From contig OX442314.1 of assembly GCA_949358305.1 (NCBI GenBank), positions 19,029,060 to 19,089,059 of the forward strand: 60,000 bases of DNA, written 5' to 3'. Below, one piece after another: positions 25,631 to 36,800 of this stretch. Both the position numbers and the translations under genes were made by a program. This stretch comes from Strigamia acuminata (lineage: Eukaryota > Arthropoda > Chilopoda > Geophilomorpha > Linotaeniidae). The notes below the pieces were generated by a model, which saw nothing but the letters and a program-made list of their open reading frames with translations, was not told where the DNA came from and did no database searches. The first letter of the stretch is position 1. Every line of letters starts with the position of its first letter.

Positions 25631-25762
25631 TGTGAGAATGATAAAGACAACCGATCAAGATGATTGTCTAAACTAGACTGATTTATTCATAAAACCTAGA
25701 ACCAATCATACAAAAGATAGAACAAGTCTCGAAATGACCCCCAGGGGGAGCTATCGCTCACA
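25631..25762 (-). repeat. 5' LTR of the retroelement
   Basis: This is the upstream 132-bp LTR in the sense (minus) direction, identical to the copy at 22824-22955. It starts TGTGAG and ends CTCACA. In the sense direction it carries an AATAAA polyadenylation signal (plus positions 25682-25687), followed at once by a TCAGTC initiator-like motif. No TATA box is evident, so an initiator-driven promoter is plausible. A short GC palindrome, five C, one A and five G, lies at 25738-25748. It is short for an LTR but has the canonical TG...CA ends. Confidence 0.93.
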
Positions 25763-25767
25763 TAACC

Positions 25768-26700
25768 GCATCATATTTACGAGCTTTTTTCGAGTAATCC
25801 GAATAATATATAGATAAATAATCGTATTCCTCTCTTTTAAATCTATAAATATATAACACGATGTTAATTCCTCTAACTTTACAACACCAAAACAAACCCT
25901 GAATTCGCCGCAGATGAAAAAGATAAAAGCCCAAGTACTTAAATCAATAAATCTGTGCAACTGAAAAGTGAAAACAACCCTTTCCCCCTATACTCCAAAT
26001 CTAACTAACTGAATAAACAAATAGTGCTCTTCCATTTTGTTTTTTTTAAAAGAAAAGAAAAGTAAAGACCACTTCAACATAGTAACAACATTGAGTGACA
26101 TTGCCTCCAACTTATAAACACGAGACAGATTTATTTTAAGAAAAGCATCAGTTATTTTAAAAGGGAACTTGTCAAAACCACACTGCCAGAATAAATAACA
26201 TTAAATCTTCCTGAATTCTTGGACAAAGTGCACACCCTAACTCCAGTTAAGTTGGCACTTTGAAATAATTTCTTTTATACACGGCAGTAATTAAACTATT
26301 TTTAAAATAAAAATCTTAGTTACAAACACAAATAAAATAGTTAAAATAAAATAAAAATTGTCTGAGCTTGAAATTTATTACGGTCTTCTTGGCTTGTTGT
26401 ATACCCCATTTCCGCCACTGGCGGGAAACACTGGAAGATAATGGTTACAACTGTTTTCAGTTTCAAATGCTGCCAACTCAATTTCCAGCAACTTTTACAA
26501 CTAGATAAAACTCCCAAACGGTTCAAAAAATACATTGAAATATATGTGGAAGTGTATTGGGTTTCACAAGAATGCGTTTTGTAAAATAAATTTTTTGTCA
26601 AATAGGAACGCATATTCAAATGCATTTTTTCAACGATATTATGAATGCGTTATTTAATAAACAAACAATATACTTAATTCCACAAAATGGCGTACATTTT
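25768..26700. other. AT-rich DNA right of the retroelement
   Basis: No gene recognised. GAATGCG motifs near 26570 and 26641 recall the GCATTC ends of repeat family 2, but I could not define an element. Confidence 0.4.
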
Positions 26701-26708
26701 GAAAAGCA

Positions 26709-26967
26709 ATACCGTATTTCACCGATTAAGAGTCGCCCTCGAATTGTAGCGGCGACTGAAATACCAAGAATACCGTATTTTTGCAAAAGTACGGTATTGT
26801 TTCCTTATTTAACCTCACGAACGATGAACGTACGCTTCGTTCATGACGTTCAGACTTCGTTTGTTACATTAAACAAATGTAACAAACGAAAAACCGAAAT
26901 TGTAATTGCTGACAAAAATGGCAGTTTTGAATTAGAGCCGCAGCTCTTAATCGATAAAATACGATAT
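26709..26967. mobile_element. Hairpin-rich inverted-repeat element
   Basis: The first and last 24 bp are inverted copies (26709-26732 and 26944-26967) that match at 21 of 24 positions; all three differences are C/T. Between them are four strong inverted repeats: AGTCGCC/GGCGACT (26731-26757), a 30-bp near-palindrome (26769-26798), ATGAACG/CGTTCAT (26824-26844), and a perfect 14-bp stem with a 5-base loop (26857-26889). A frame open from 26620 to 26988 crosses it, but it begins outside the element and matches nothing known, so I do not call it a gene. No target duplication beyond an ambiguous AT/TA is visible. Confidence 0.65.
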
Positions 26968-29900
26968 ATTTGTAAAATACATTTCTGAATCACAATCGTT
27001 CTTGCAAATTAAGAAGTAAACAATTTCCAATTCGACCATTGCAACTTACTCCAAACTTAATTAAAATTGCCACCACAGCAAAATGTAGTACACACGAGAC
27101 TATAGCCCAATACTGACAGTGACAAGGCTAATCAGAATTAGATCCCCTCTTACTGAGTCAATAATAACAATGTTCACCGCAGCCAAGAGAAAAAAAGCAA
27201 ACAAAGGGAAAAAACCGAACCAATTCTCAATAATAGAATAGCAGACCCAATTTAATTGGACAATAAATTACGCTACATGTTAGGTTTTCTACCCCTACCA
27301 CTTCTTTTTAATCTATAATTGCGAATTTACTTGTAGAAATCCCTCTCACAATGAATTATCTGTGTGCTCCAATAGTAATTACCAAGTGGAGAAAGGTCAA
27401 TTAAGAATGAAATATGAACAAAGTAAAAGAAAAAAAAAAGAAACAAGAGATCAAAGGCTACTTTGCCTATTTATAACAAAGTTAAGAAGAAATTAAAAAT
27501 TAATTAGAAAAACTTTTTTCTTTTTTTTTCCATTTTCATTTAAATCACTCGTAATTTGAACCCTAAACTAGTAAAACTTAGGGCGCTGCAACCGAATCAG
27601 GGGACCGTTTGGAAATTCATACTCAACTGGATTTTTGCTGAGTATGTCTTAGATTGCACTTTTCTACTTTACTCCTCCTAATGGGACAGGTTTCGATTGA
27701 AGGGCAGCCTGGCATGAAATTCACACAGCAAAAGGCTTTTTCGGATGAGACATCCTCGCATTGTGACTAGAGCCAAAAGCTGTGATAATGCCCTCAAAGA
27801 GAAGTTAGCTAGAATGGGATAGGGAGGAATTTGGGAGATGAGAATCACATGTACACACAAAGTACAGACAAATGTTGTTAGAGGATGGCCAGAGAAGCAA
27901 ATAGCTTTTTCTTAGCTTTCGCTTGGATGTCCTTTTTTCCTTCCTCACTTTATTTTATCTTTAGGAAGAGCCATGGAGGAGCTTTAAGGAATATTGTTTT
28001 CGATATAGAGACAACACAAACATAGATAGCTATTGCACAAGTTAAGCACTAATAACAAACAAGATTAAAAGTCGTTGCAAACATTTTAAACAACTTTGAT
28101 GGTTATTTCATTTCTAATATCATCAAATAAAATTTATTTCATTCGTAATCCACCAATTTAATAAAAGATAATTAAACTAGGAAAATCGTTATTTAAATAA
28201 TTTTAAAGACGCAAAATTGCAAATATAAACATGAAAACATGTCACAAAAATTGCACTAGCTACTGGAATTACCCGTCAGAGATAAACAATCCTTTTCATG
28301 TCCTTTTAAATAGCATTTTTACATGCAATAATGCGGCCATTTCAAGCTGCTTAAACTTATAAATTTCTTCAAGTTTAATCCTACACCAGGTGTTTTATTT
28401 TGTATTCAGATTTTTTTTATCTCTTTTTTTTTTATAACCCTAGATTAAAATCTTGTTACGTCGAAATTTAAGCCTTAAAAAATTGTTTACCCGGCTTTGT
28501 TCAGCATTCTTCAAGCACATCCTATCTATCTTAAAGCCCATTAGAATTGTTTTAAAATAATAAACTTGATTTTTGTAATGAGATGTCTACTTTTTTCATT
28601 TCGAAACTCAGTTTGATATGAAGACAGTTAAAACATGACTTTGATATTTACTTCTAAGACCTCCAAAACAAGTTTTCTTTTTTATAATAAATTATTATTT
28701 TTTTATTATTACAAAAAAAAAAAAAAAAAAAAAATTAAAAAGAGTTAACAATAATCATTTTTTGTTCCATCAAACTTCATTCACGAACGCTATTATACCA
28801 TAAAGCAGTAGTGAGAACAGACTAGTGTTTTTGACTCATGTCACAACGCGTCAATCCCTTATGCCCTTAAATAAAGGTACTGACTAAACTCATTTAGACC
28901 CTTATGCCCAAGTTCACACACAGATTAAACTGACAGCTACTTAAAATGTTCACTCTAAAAGAATAAAAAGGAAACTAAATTGACAAGACTTCTTTAAAAT
29001 ATGTTTAAATATTTATCAATTAAATTGATATTGGACATGGTCATCACTTTAATCCTTTTGTCACTTTAACTTACCCCTTCAAGGGAAGAGCACCAGATGG
29101 ACTGTAAATTTGTTAACATCCTTCAATTGGCCAGATCGACCGACCCCTTCCCATAAAATGGAAACTTTTTCTTTTTTTCCCTTCTTTCAGATGGAATTTT
29201 CTTTCACACATCCTTTCAAAAACGCTAACTCACTACCCTACTAACTTTCCCACTATCAGATGGGAACAAATTTAGATTTAGAGACAATTGCCTTTGTGAA
29301 TTCTTCACTTCAAAGTGAAAGAAAAAAAAAACGAAAAAGAAAAGTCCTTCAGTAAAGACTCCAAAGAATGTTCATTATGTTGGAAAAAAGGGTCCAAATT
29401 GAAAATTGTATTTAAAGAGCCTTTTAATTCAACTTCCAATTCGTCTACGTTAAAGAAAGGATATAACCACTCCCATTCGCCGATAAATCTCGATATTTTT
29501 TTCCCCATTAAAGAAATGAATAGCCGTTCTGCCGTCCCATAGTAAAACACGCCATCTTACAACATGTTGGAAACCTTTCTATCACTTGTTTAATGGATAA
29601 AAGAACCAGATCTTCAACCTAGTCTGCCTCTGGCAACCATTTCTACAGCTGCTCCAAGACTTTTTTTTTCCTTATTCGGTTTGAGATGACACCGACAAGA
29701 GGCGGGGGGAGAAAAAAAATAAGGGGAGTTGTTCCTTAAGAGTCCAGGTTCCGAGAGATCATCTGCTACTTAAGTACAAGTAGGTGGATAAGGGGGTTCA
29801 TGACAAGAATCCAGTGCTTGGATCTGTTGATGTTGGGGTTCCCTATTCAAGTTACTTGAACTAAGAGGTTCCAATTTCACCGTTCCTATCCAAACAAAAG

Positions 29901-30683
29901 AGAAAGAAAAACATTAATTTCTTGTGTCACAAATGTCACACTTTGGCTAAGTTTTCTGGGCTTTTCATTTAAATTTTGTCGAAGAAATTTTTCTTTTAGT
30001 ACAAATTTGAATTAGTGAAGCTCACCATCTTTTTTTTCACACAATGGCTTCTTAAAATCAATTAACTACATCAACATTGAACTTAAAAAAGAAAATGTTT
30101 TTGTTAAATTTTCAACGTTCTAATAAAGTAGAAAAACTAAATTAGACACAAACTTTTATCTCACCGCTTCAAGAAACTCCACTTCCTCTGATTGAAACAA
30201 ATCACTTTTTCTATTCTAAAAAACACGAAGAAAAAGAATGAGAATAAAAAAAAGTCCCCCCCAACTTCGAAAAGCACACACACTTGTGCCTAGGCTTAAA
30301 ATGACACAATTATGGAGGAGAATAGAAGGGGAGGGATACAAAACAAGACCTCCTCAAAGAGAAGGAAGAACTCCAAAGAAGAACTGCGCAGCTGCTCACT
30401 AGATTTAAGCCCCCAAGTTCACTCAAAATGATCAGTAGACCATGGACCACTCAATACACCTACGGGATTTCTATTGACAAGCTTCCTAAGTAAACATCAC
30501 ATTTCTACACTTCCATTTCAACTCTTGTTAGTTATGGTTTATAAGAAATAGAATTTAAAAAAAGTAAAAAAAATAAATTCTCTGAGGATATAGATTGGTA
30601 CGTAGAAAGAAACATCGGCCAACAAATCAATAAATAAACATTTGTACTAGTAATAACAAAATGAGCATTTAAAATAAATACTA
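26968..30683. other. AT-rich stretch without recognised genes
   Basis: Homopolymers and short frames only. The overlapping frames on both strands around 29305-29550 have strongly biased composition but no recognisable domain, and I leave them uncalled. Confidence 0.45.
28713..28734 (+). repeat. Poly(A) run of 22
   Basis: Uninterrupted A22 after a TTATTATTTTTTTATTATTAC stretch. No retroposon body was recognised upstream. Confidence 0.9.
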
Positions 30684-30854
30684 GACGCATTCACAAAGTA
30701 TTTTAAACTAAACAGCATTTTAAACAGCCTCTCTGAATCTAACTTCAAAAATGGCGGCCTATTTAGTCTATTTCCAGTCTCACTGAGCATGCGCACGACA
30801 TTTAAAGACGAAACATGTTTAACTGCAAGTTGTGCGTGCATTTATGAATACGTC
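30684..30854 (+). mobile_element. Inverted-repeat element, family 2 copy 1
   Basis: About 171 bp with ends GACGCATTCACAAA and TTTATGAATACGTC, inverted with two mismatches and flanked by TA on both sides. The interior shares the run AACTTCAAAAATGGC, flanked by further similar sequence, with the copy at 52466. The ATGGCGG heptamer at 30751 belongs to this repeat and is therefore not a start codon of a host gene. Confidence 0.65.
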
Positions 30855-30857
30855 TAT

Positions 30858-30976
30858 TACCGTGTTTAGATGTCCTCAGTTACAGACTTATTCGAAAAAC
30901 TAAATTCCAGTTGTACAAGGTAGATTTTGGGCGTTTTGCGCATTGAAAACTCCGTGTAAACACCTGTGCATGCGTT
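30858..30976 (+). repeat. Repeat family 3, copy 1
   Basis: Shares the block AACTAAATTCCAG and then GTAGATTTTGGGCGTTTTGC with the copy at 50461-50650, interrupted here by a 9-bp insertion. GTGTTTA near the left end and TAAACAC near the right end suggest inverted termini. It follows the family 2 element directly. Boundaries are approximate. Confidence 0.55.
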
Positions 30977-32063
30977 AAAGTGCCATACCGACTGTAACAT
31001 TGTGTACCCCTTATTAAAAATGGCACCAATTATAAACAAAAATGATATATTCCTTTGTTTTATAGCAAATTTTAATGTTTGTTGATTTTGCTGATCAAAC
31101 ATGCCTCTCGAATTGAATCTCTGTCACCTAAAATTGGAATCTTGATATTCAATATTTGCCATAAGAGAAAAAGATCCGATTCCGACGTACTTTTTGTCCG
31201 TCTGTTTGTCCTCCAATTTCCACTGACCCCCTAAAACTCAGGACTTTTGCTCCAGTGAGCATATACTGTGACCCTAAAGCTAAATAAAATTCCAAAAAAA
31301 TCTCTGCGCCATATTAAAAATAATAGGATAAAAAAAATAAAAAAAAATATTAAATTGGTACAATATAAAAATATAAAAATTTAATCCACATTCTCCAAAC
31401 AAGAGATAACAGTATTCCCAAAGTGAACTTGACCACAAACCCATGATTCAAGTAAATGCGACGTAAGACTATTGACTCTTCTCCTTTCTTCTTATTTCTA
31501 GGTCAGCATCAAATTTGGCCCCCCAAAACTTATCACCACCTTTGTGCTTTCCCTCCACGTTGCGATGCAATTCGACAGAAAATTGGACCAAATGTGATTC
31601 ATGGCTCTGACCACTGCATTCCAACAAGAAGATGCCACTGGGCCAAGATACCCCGTTACCATGACAACAGCTTCATCAGCACTTCCCAATTTCCCACTAC
31701 CGTTGATATGAATCACTTCGGGAACGTGCTAAAACACTGCATTCTTCTAAATCATAAAATTAAAGAAAATCAACTACATACGCTTCCAATGTTTTAAATT
31801 AGTCAAATCAAGACGTGTAAACACCGAGTCTGGCTTTAAATTTATCCAATAAATTGGCCAGTAGCCGCCATTCATTATCATCCAATTAGCCGTAATGAAC
31901 GACTCATTAGTAGAGTACAAGTAAATACCAATAAAAGACAAACATGCATTGTGCATTCTTATTAAGTCTCATTAGTTATTAAAAAATAAAAAATTAAATC
32001 CTCCACTAGTAAGTCCAGGCCACAAACTTTCTCTAATATCAAGTATCCTTTAATTTAAAATAA

Positions 32064-32095
<32 letters not shown>

Positions 32096-33139
32096 ACATA
32101 AATAAAAATCTATAAACACCATTTACGTCGAAAATCAACAGAATCACAATTTCTCGTTCAGTATTTGCGCTTGGTATGACAATAAACACTAAAATAACCG
32201 ACAATTCCTATAAAAAGAAAAAATCTTGCTCATCGACCAAATTACAATTTCTATATCCTATTATATAATATTTTTCTTCTTCCCACTTCTATTTTTATGA
32301 TATTCATGAGACCATACATCTGAGAAGATATTCAACTTATCTCCAGGTTCAGATGAAGAAAAGAGACAGTAAAAAAATGGAGCAAATTTTAGCATCCAGT
32401 CCCTTGGTCCTTGCATTATTGATAGAGTACTAAACCTCGATACTACGTCAAGCCCAGTTCGAGTCACTAAAACCACGCTTTGTTGTAAAAGATAACGGAG
32501 TTTCAGCCAATAAAATGTCTCCATCCAAACGGTAGAAGTCATAGATGTGTAAGAGCGCACTGACAATAAGACCATTGCTATTGGAAGGAGAGGGTGTCAT
32601 TGCGCATATACTTCTCCTTTCCCCCATATACACACACACATAAAAGAAATTCTAAGGAATACATTTTATTTAATAGTCAAGAATCTATATCTTCTATAAT
32701 TATACTTTAAAATAATGGAAGAACAAAATTATAACCTTTTAGTTAGTCGTTTCGTTGTAAAAACGTTATAAAGCACAAAAATAGCACTCTCATTTTACGC
32801 CGTAATTAAACACTAAACGACTTTAAAAAATCCACTTCACCATTCCAAAGATTCCATTCCCACAACATGAGTCCTGCGAAGATTCAATTGTGAGTCTAAC
32901 ATTTCACACTCCATACACGTCATCATAATGTTATCTAAAAGATTTCTAAAGGTGGGAAACATTGGCGGATGTATGGTCTGCCGAGCTATGACTATAACTC
33001 TTTTTTGGGGCTTTATTCATTGAACTTACCAATGCGAAATCAATTAATTCGCATCTGCTGTATAAAAGTTTCTGATCAGTGGCGGATCAATACTGTCTGG
33101 GACCAACAGACCAGTCACAGGCATCTCCGAAGATCGAAC
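30977..33139. other. AT-rich stretch without recognised genes
   Basis: Includes the (TAAA)n at 32064. A GC-richer frame at 31498-31716 (minus) lacks convincing splice sites and matches no family I know. Confidence 0.4.
32064..32094 (+). repeat. (TAAA)n microsatellite
   Basis: Seven to eight TAAA units followed by degenerate copies to about 32107. Confidence 0.9.
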
Positions 33140-33141
33140 TA

Positions 33142-33304
33142 CAGTTGCACCTCGTTATAACGAACCGCGATATAACGAATTTATTTAAAAATGGTTTGGT
33201 TGGTTGGTTGGAACACCACGTTAAAAATTTTGTTATAACTAACTTTCGTTATAACGGATAGATTTTTCAGGTCCCTTGCGATTCGTTATAACGAGGCTCG
33301 ACTG
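33142..33304 (+). mobile_element. Small TA-flanked inverted-repeat element, family 1 copy A
   Basis: A 163-bp element flanked by TA at 33140-33141 and 33305-33306. The termini are inverted repeats of about 23 bp matching at 20 positions; both contain CTCGTTATAACGAA. TA duplication and this type of terminus are typical of non-autonomous pogo/Tc1-mariner elements. It encodes nothing. The internal (TTGG)n stretch at 33195-33211 corresponds to the 'GGTTCGCTGG' part of copy B. Confidence 0.8.
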
Positions 33305-33539
33305 TAGTTCCAAAACTAAACTTTTTAGCTACTCAAATGCAACGATTTCAAAATTATTATTTTGCATTTAAATTTTAGGCACAAAAGTTCATTTTTAAAA
33401 TTATTTTATTCACTAAACCATTGCAGGTGGAAAGAGAGATATATGTAAGCAAAAAAATGCTCTTTATTGGGTGAAAAAATTCATTTCTGACAAAATAATA
33501 AAACGCCGGGGCCCTTCGCCTTTTTTTCACACCCTATAG

Positions 33540-33806
33540 CAAGAATTTCCAACCCCATTTTTGCAACCCAAAGTTGGGTGGTAAGGAATTTACTTATTTA
33601 AATTCTGTTTTTAAAACACGTTGGAAAGACCGTCAGTTAAGATCATTGAAAAGTAAACCTCAACCAATACCGGCCAAACCACGTCTTTCCAGGGATTACC
33701 GTACAAACACTGTTGGGTCGCCAGGAAACTGTTTTTCGAAATTTTGAGTCGCCAGAAAAATGTTTCAAAATTTTGAGTCGCGAGCAAAAAAAGTTGAAAA
33801 CCCCTA
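33540..33806. mobile_element. hAT-like non-autonomous relic
   Basis: The left end carries TTTCCAACCCC followed by CAACCCAAAGTTGGGTGG, and the right end reads GTCGCGAGC…GTTGAAAACCCCTA. This combination of a CAACC-type terminus and a GTTGGGTCGCGA-type subterminal motif is typical of hAT elements of the Tip100/Zaphod sort, recalled from knowledge and not searched. The arms match only in part and no clean 8-bp duplication remains, so the copy is old. It contains the tandem repeat at 33716-33785. Confidence 0.55.
33716..33785 (+). repeat. Tandem repeat of about 31 bp
   Basis: Two and a half units of GTCGCCAG…TTTCAAAATTTTGA lie inside the right part of the hAT-like relic. Each unit starts with GTCGCCA or GTCGCGA and ends with AATTTTGA. 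Probably a local duplication within the element. Confidence 0.6.
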
Positions 33807-36800
33807 CAACAGCTACATGCCTAATGCCCCTTTATTCGTCACTGTTTCTGACGTTAAATTAGTAATAAAATTTTTTTTTTAAGTGGAACAAAAGTATTTA
33901 CAGTAATTACAAATGTACAGTAGTCAGAACACACAAACACACGAGATATACAGGTTAGATATGCGTGTTTACGAGTACATGCTCCTCCACAACACAAACT
34001 CGCAGTTACCGTAAGTTACAAACCTAAAATACCCTGTCACCAACCACTCTAAAATTAAGATTTTCCAAATAGACAATTTTTTTCTTTTAAAAAAACAAAA
34101 ATGGAAAAAAAAACCTTAAACCATAGAATAAAAAGTAGGCCGCTGAAGCGACTACGATAACAGTGCGCGGTTCGATTCGATTCGCATAAGAATATCCCAC
34201 GTCTACTGCCAATTAATCCTCCAACCTCCATCATTCTGCAGTCACTTTTCTTGGTACCAATTTCAATTTCCCCCACCCTTCCCATTAAAGGGGGTTTGTG
34301 CAATACTAAAAAGGGGGTGGGGATCAATTCCAGTAGATTTCTAGGACCATTTCCCAGCACTTGTATTGAAATTGGATTTGAAAGCTTAGAAAGACGAGCT
34401 AACTTTCTCTCTTTCTTCCTTCTCCGAAAGAATATTTTTTACAGCATAACACTCGGGTGCCCCCAAAAGCTATCAAATAGAACACACCTGTCTAAATGCC
34501 ATGAAAAATGACTTGGTCAATGATAGCAATAGCTTTATTATTCACTACATCTTTCAACTCAGTTGGAAATATTGTACCTATTATAATTTAACAAGAAAAA
34601 AAAATAACATCAAACAAAATATATTTTGATTAATTTAAATATAAAAACTATTTGTATACTTTCGCACCAGGTGACTTCTCATGGATCTATAGGAGGGGGG
34701 CAACCAAATTCCCTCCAACAGGTTTTTATAGAGAACATTCCCCCTTCATAAATTTCTATGGTAATAATTTGAAATAACAGGTGGCACTTGTAATTACAAT
34801 TAGTCCACCGTATACTTCTGAGTATTTTACCGAAGTAAATAATTAAAGTACAATTTTAATATTAAAAAAAAAATAATAATCATTTTCAATTGCTGGACTA
34901 AAATCAAGGTCATAAAATGGAGATAACAAAAATGAACAACCCAGATAAGATTATTAAAATATATTAAGAATACCTCAATTTGGGTCAATTGCCTAATCAA
35001 CTATTCCCTAAAACATCTTAAATCAACACAATAAATAATACCACCCCTTAGAAAAACAAAGTAAACAACTGTGCACACATTTAAACACTAACCAGAACAT
35101 CTTTGATGGATCATAAATGATCACAAAGATAAAAATATTAATTAAAATCGTGTCTACATAACAGTTGGACGAATTAATAACTTTCCAGATTGTTAAATTA
35201 AAAAGAGAAGAAAGAAAGAGCGCCATCATTATAAATACTAGTCATTAACTGACCCCCATTTTCCCTACCACAAGGTTTTACATGCACTTGTCAAATTCTT
35301 AACAAGGCCCCTTCAAGTCTGGCAGATGTCTCAAGTACTACTACTTTTTATTCAATTTTTTTTTTAAAATAAAAAATACCAATTCTTTTCTTTAACAGTA
35401 ATTATTCCAGGTAGCCTAGTGAACTGCTGGCCCTCCAGCACTTTGTGGTAGGAGCCTTTCATTAAGAAAACACACAATATAATTAGAGAGGGAATTGCAT
35501 GAGCAAACTGGCTGACTTAGGCCCAATGTAATTGCCTATTATCATACTAAAATTACTTCATCACAGAGAAAAAGAAGAAAAAACATCTAAATATCTTCCA
35601 ACTTCCATACCAAGGTCAATAAATATGTTTTTATGATTTCAGCTATAAATTTGATTGACTGCATCGCTTTCTTAACGTTTGTGTCTACGAGAAGAGAAAA
35701 GAAAAAGAAATTCGAGTCGAGTATTTAAAATTGTTTTACTCCATAAAACTACAGTTCAAAGGCATCCTGAATAGTTTCATTACTAGAATGTGGAAAAATC
35801 CTCTAAATTGCCACCATCACCTGTGTACACCTATTTATGAGTCATGGATCTCAATTTAAGCCCGTCTTTATTGTGACAAGTGAAATTTATTCAAATATGA
35901 ATGGTTATTACACTAATTCCAATTGAATATTACCATGCGTGCAGCATATTTGTGAATAAAGCAATCAAGTAGGGAGGGAACTGAAGTACAGTTGTACCAA
36001 ACCCCATATTTTAAATATTTATTATTCATGATGCAATTATTGAGTATTGACAGCAATTCTCACTTTCTTGTAAACGATAAAATGTTCAATCTTTTTCTCT
36101 CCTTTCTTTTCAGATAGAAAAATAAATGACATTTACAGACATCTCAAAAACATCTGTTGTGACTAAAAATAAATACCGTTCTCAAACTACTTACTGCAGT
36201 TCGAAAATGTCACTTTTGATGTTGAAAAATAACAAACCACGCTTCGAAAAAGAAAAGAAAAAGTATATCAACTGGAAATCAAGAATTAGTTGAAACTTTA
36301 TTTTCCCGAATTCGACAACACTCGCACCAAAATGTAACGCGTGATGAAATTGATTTGCAATCCATACAATTCTGATTTATAAAAATAAGATTACTAAGCG
36401 CTATAGAATGATATATTGCTTCAGAGCACGATTACAAAGTATCAAGCAGTTATTCTTACCTACATAAAACCCTCCCTAATGATTCACCAAATTCTATGGA
36501 TCACATTACTCCCCTAGAAAATCCTCTTACTCTCTTAGTCCCTCACACTTTCCCAAAGATGCATTTTCCATGTAGTATTCTTTTCAAAATCTTGATAAAT
36601 TAGTGTCCAACACCATCAAAATTCCTTACGAATTAGCAGTTCAACCTCCCAACTCTTAAATTTATTTCTTATACCACGTCTAAATATTTCTGCTTACAAA
36701 CAAGAATTAGCTGCATTTTTTCTCTTTCTATTGCAGCACAGATGGAAATGAATTGCTAAATTTAATTGCACCCAGCATGAAGTCATAATAAAAAATTATT

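Larger units (their letters stand above)
22824..25762 (-). mobile_element. Complete non-autonomous LTR retroelement (Gag-protease only)
   Basis: A 2939-bp element bounded by two 132-bp direct repeats that are identical base for base and begin and end with the inverted hexamer TGTGAG/CTCACA. It is flanked by a 5-bp duplication, TAACC, at 22819-22823 and 25763-25767, so both ends and the insertion are intact. In minus-strand order it contains the 5' LTR, an 11-nt tRNA-Ser-like primer site, a leader of about 290 nt, one long gag-protease frame, a polypurine tract and the 3' LTR. No reverse transcriptase, RNase H or integrase is encoded. The termini, 5-bp duplication and tRNA-Ser-type primer suggest a Ty3/gypsy relative, possibly of the mag type, but that is inference. 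Identical LTRs imply a recent insertion. The element is clearly richer in G+C than the flanking DNA. Confidence 0.93.

Noticed and set aside
26620-26988. 122-codon plus-strand frame across the hairpin-rich element
   Set aside because: The start lies outside the element, the frame crosses several perfect hairpins and there is no protein character.
31498-31716. GC-richer 72-codon minus-strand frame
   Set aside because: No recognisable domain, and the splice-like sites at its edges are poor.
34160-34190. GGTTCGATTCG resembling a tRNA B box
   Set aside because: No A box or cloverleaf could be built on either strand.
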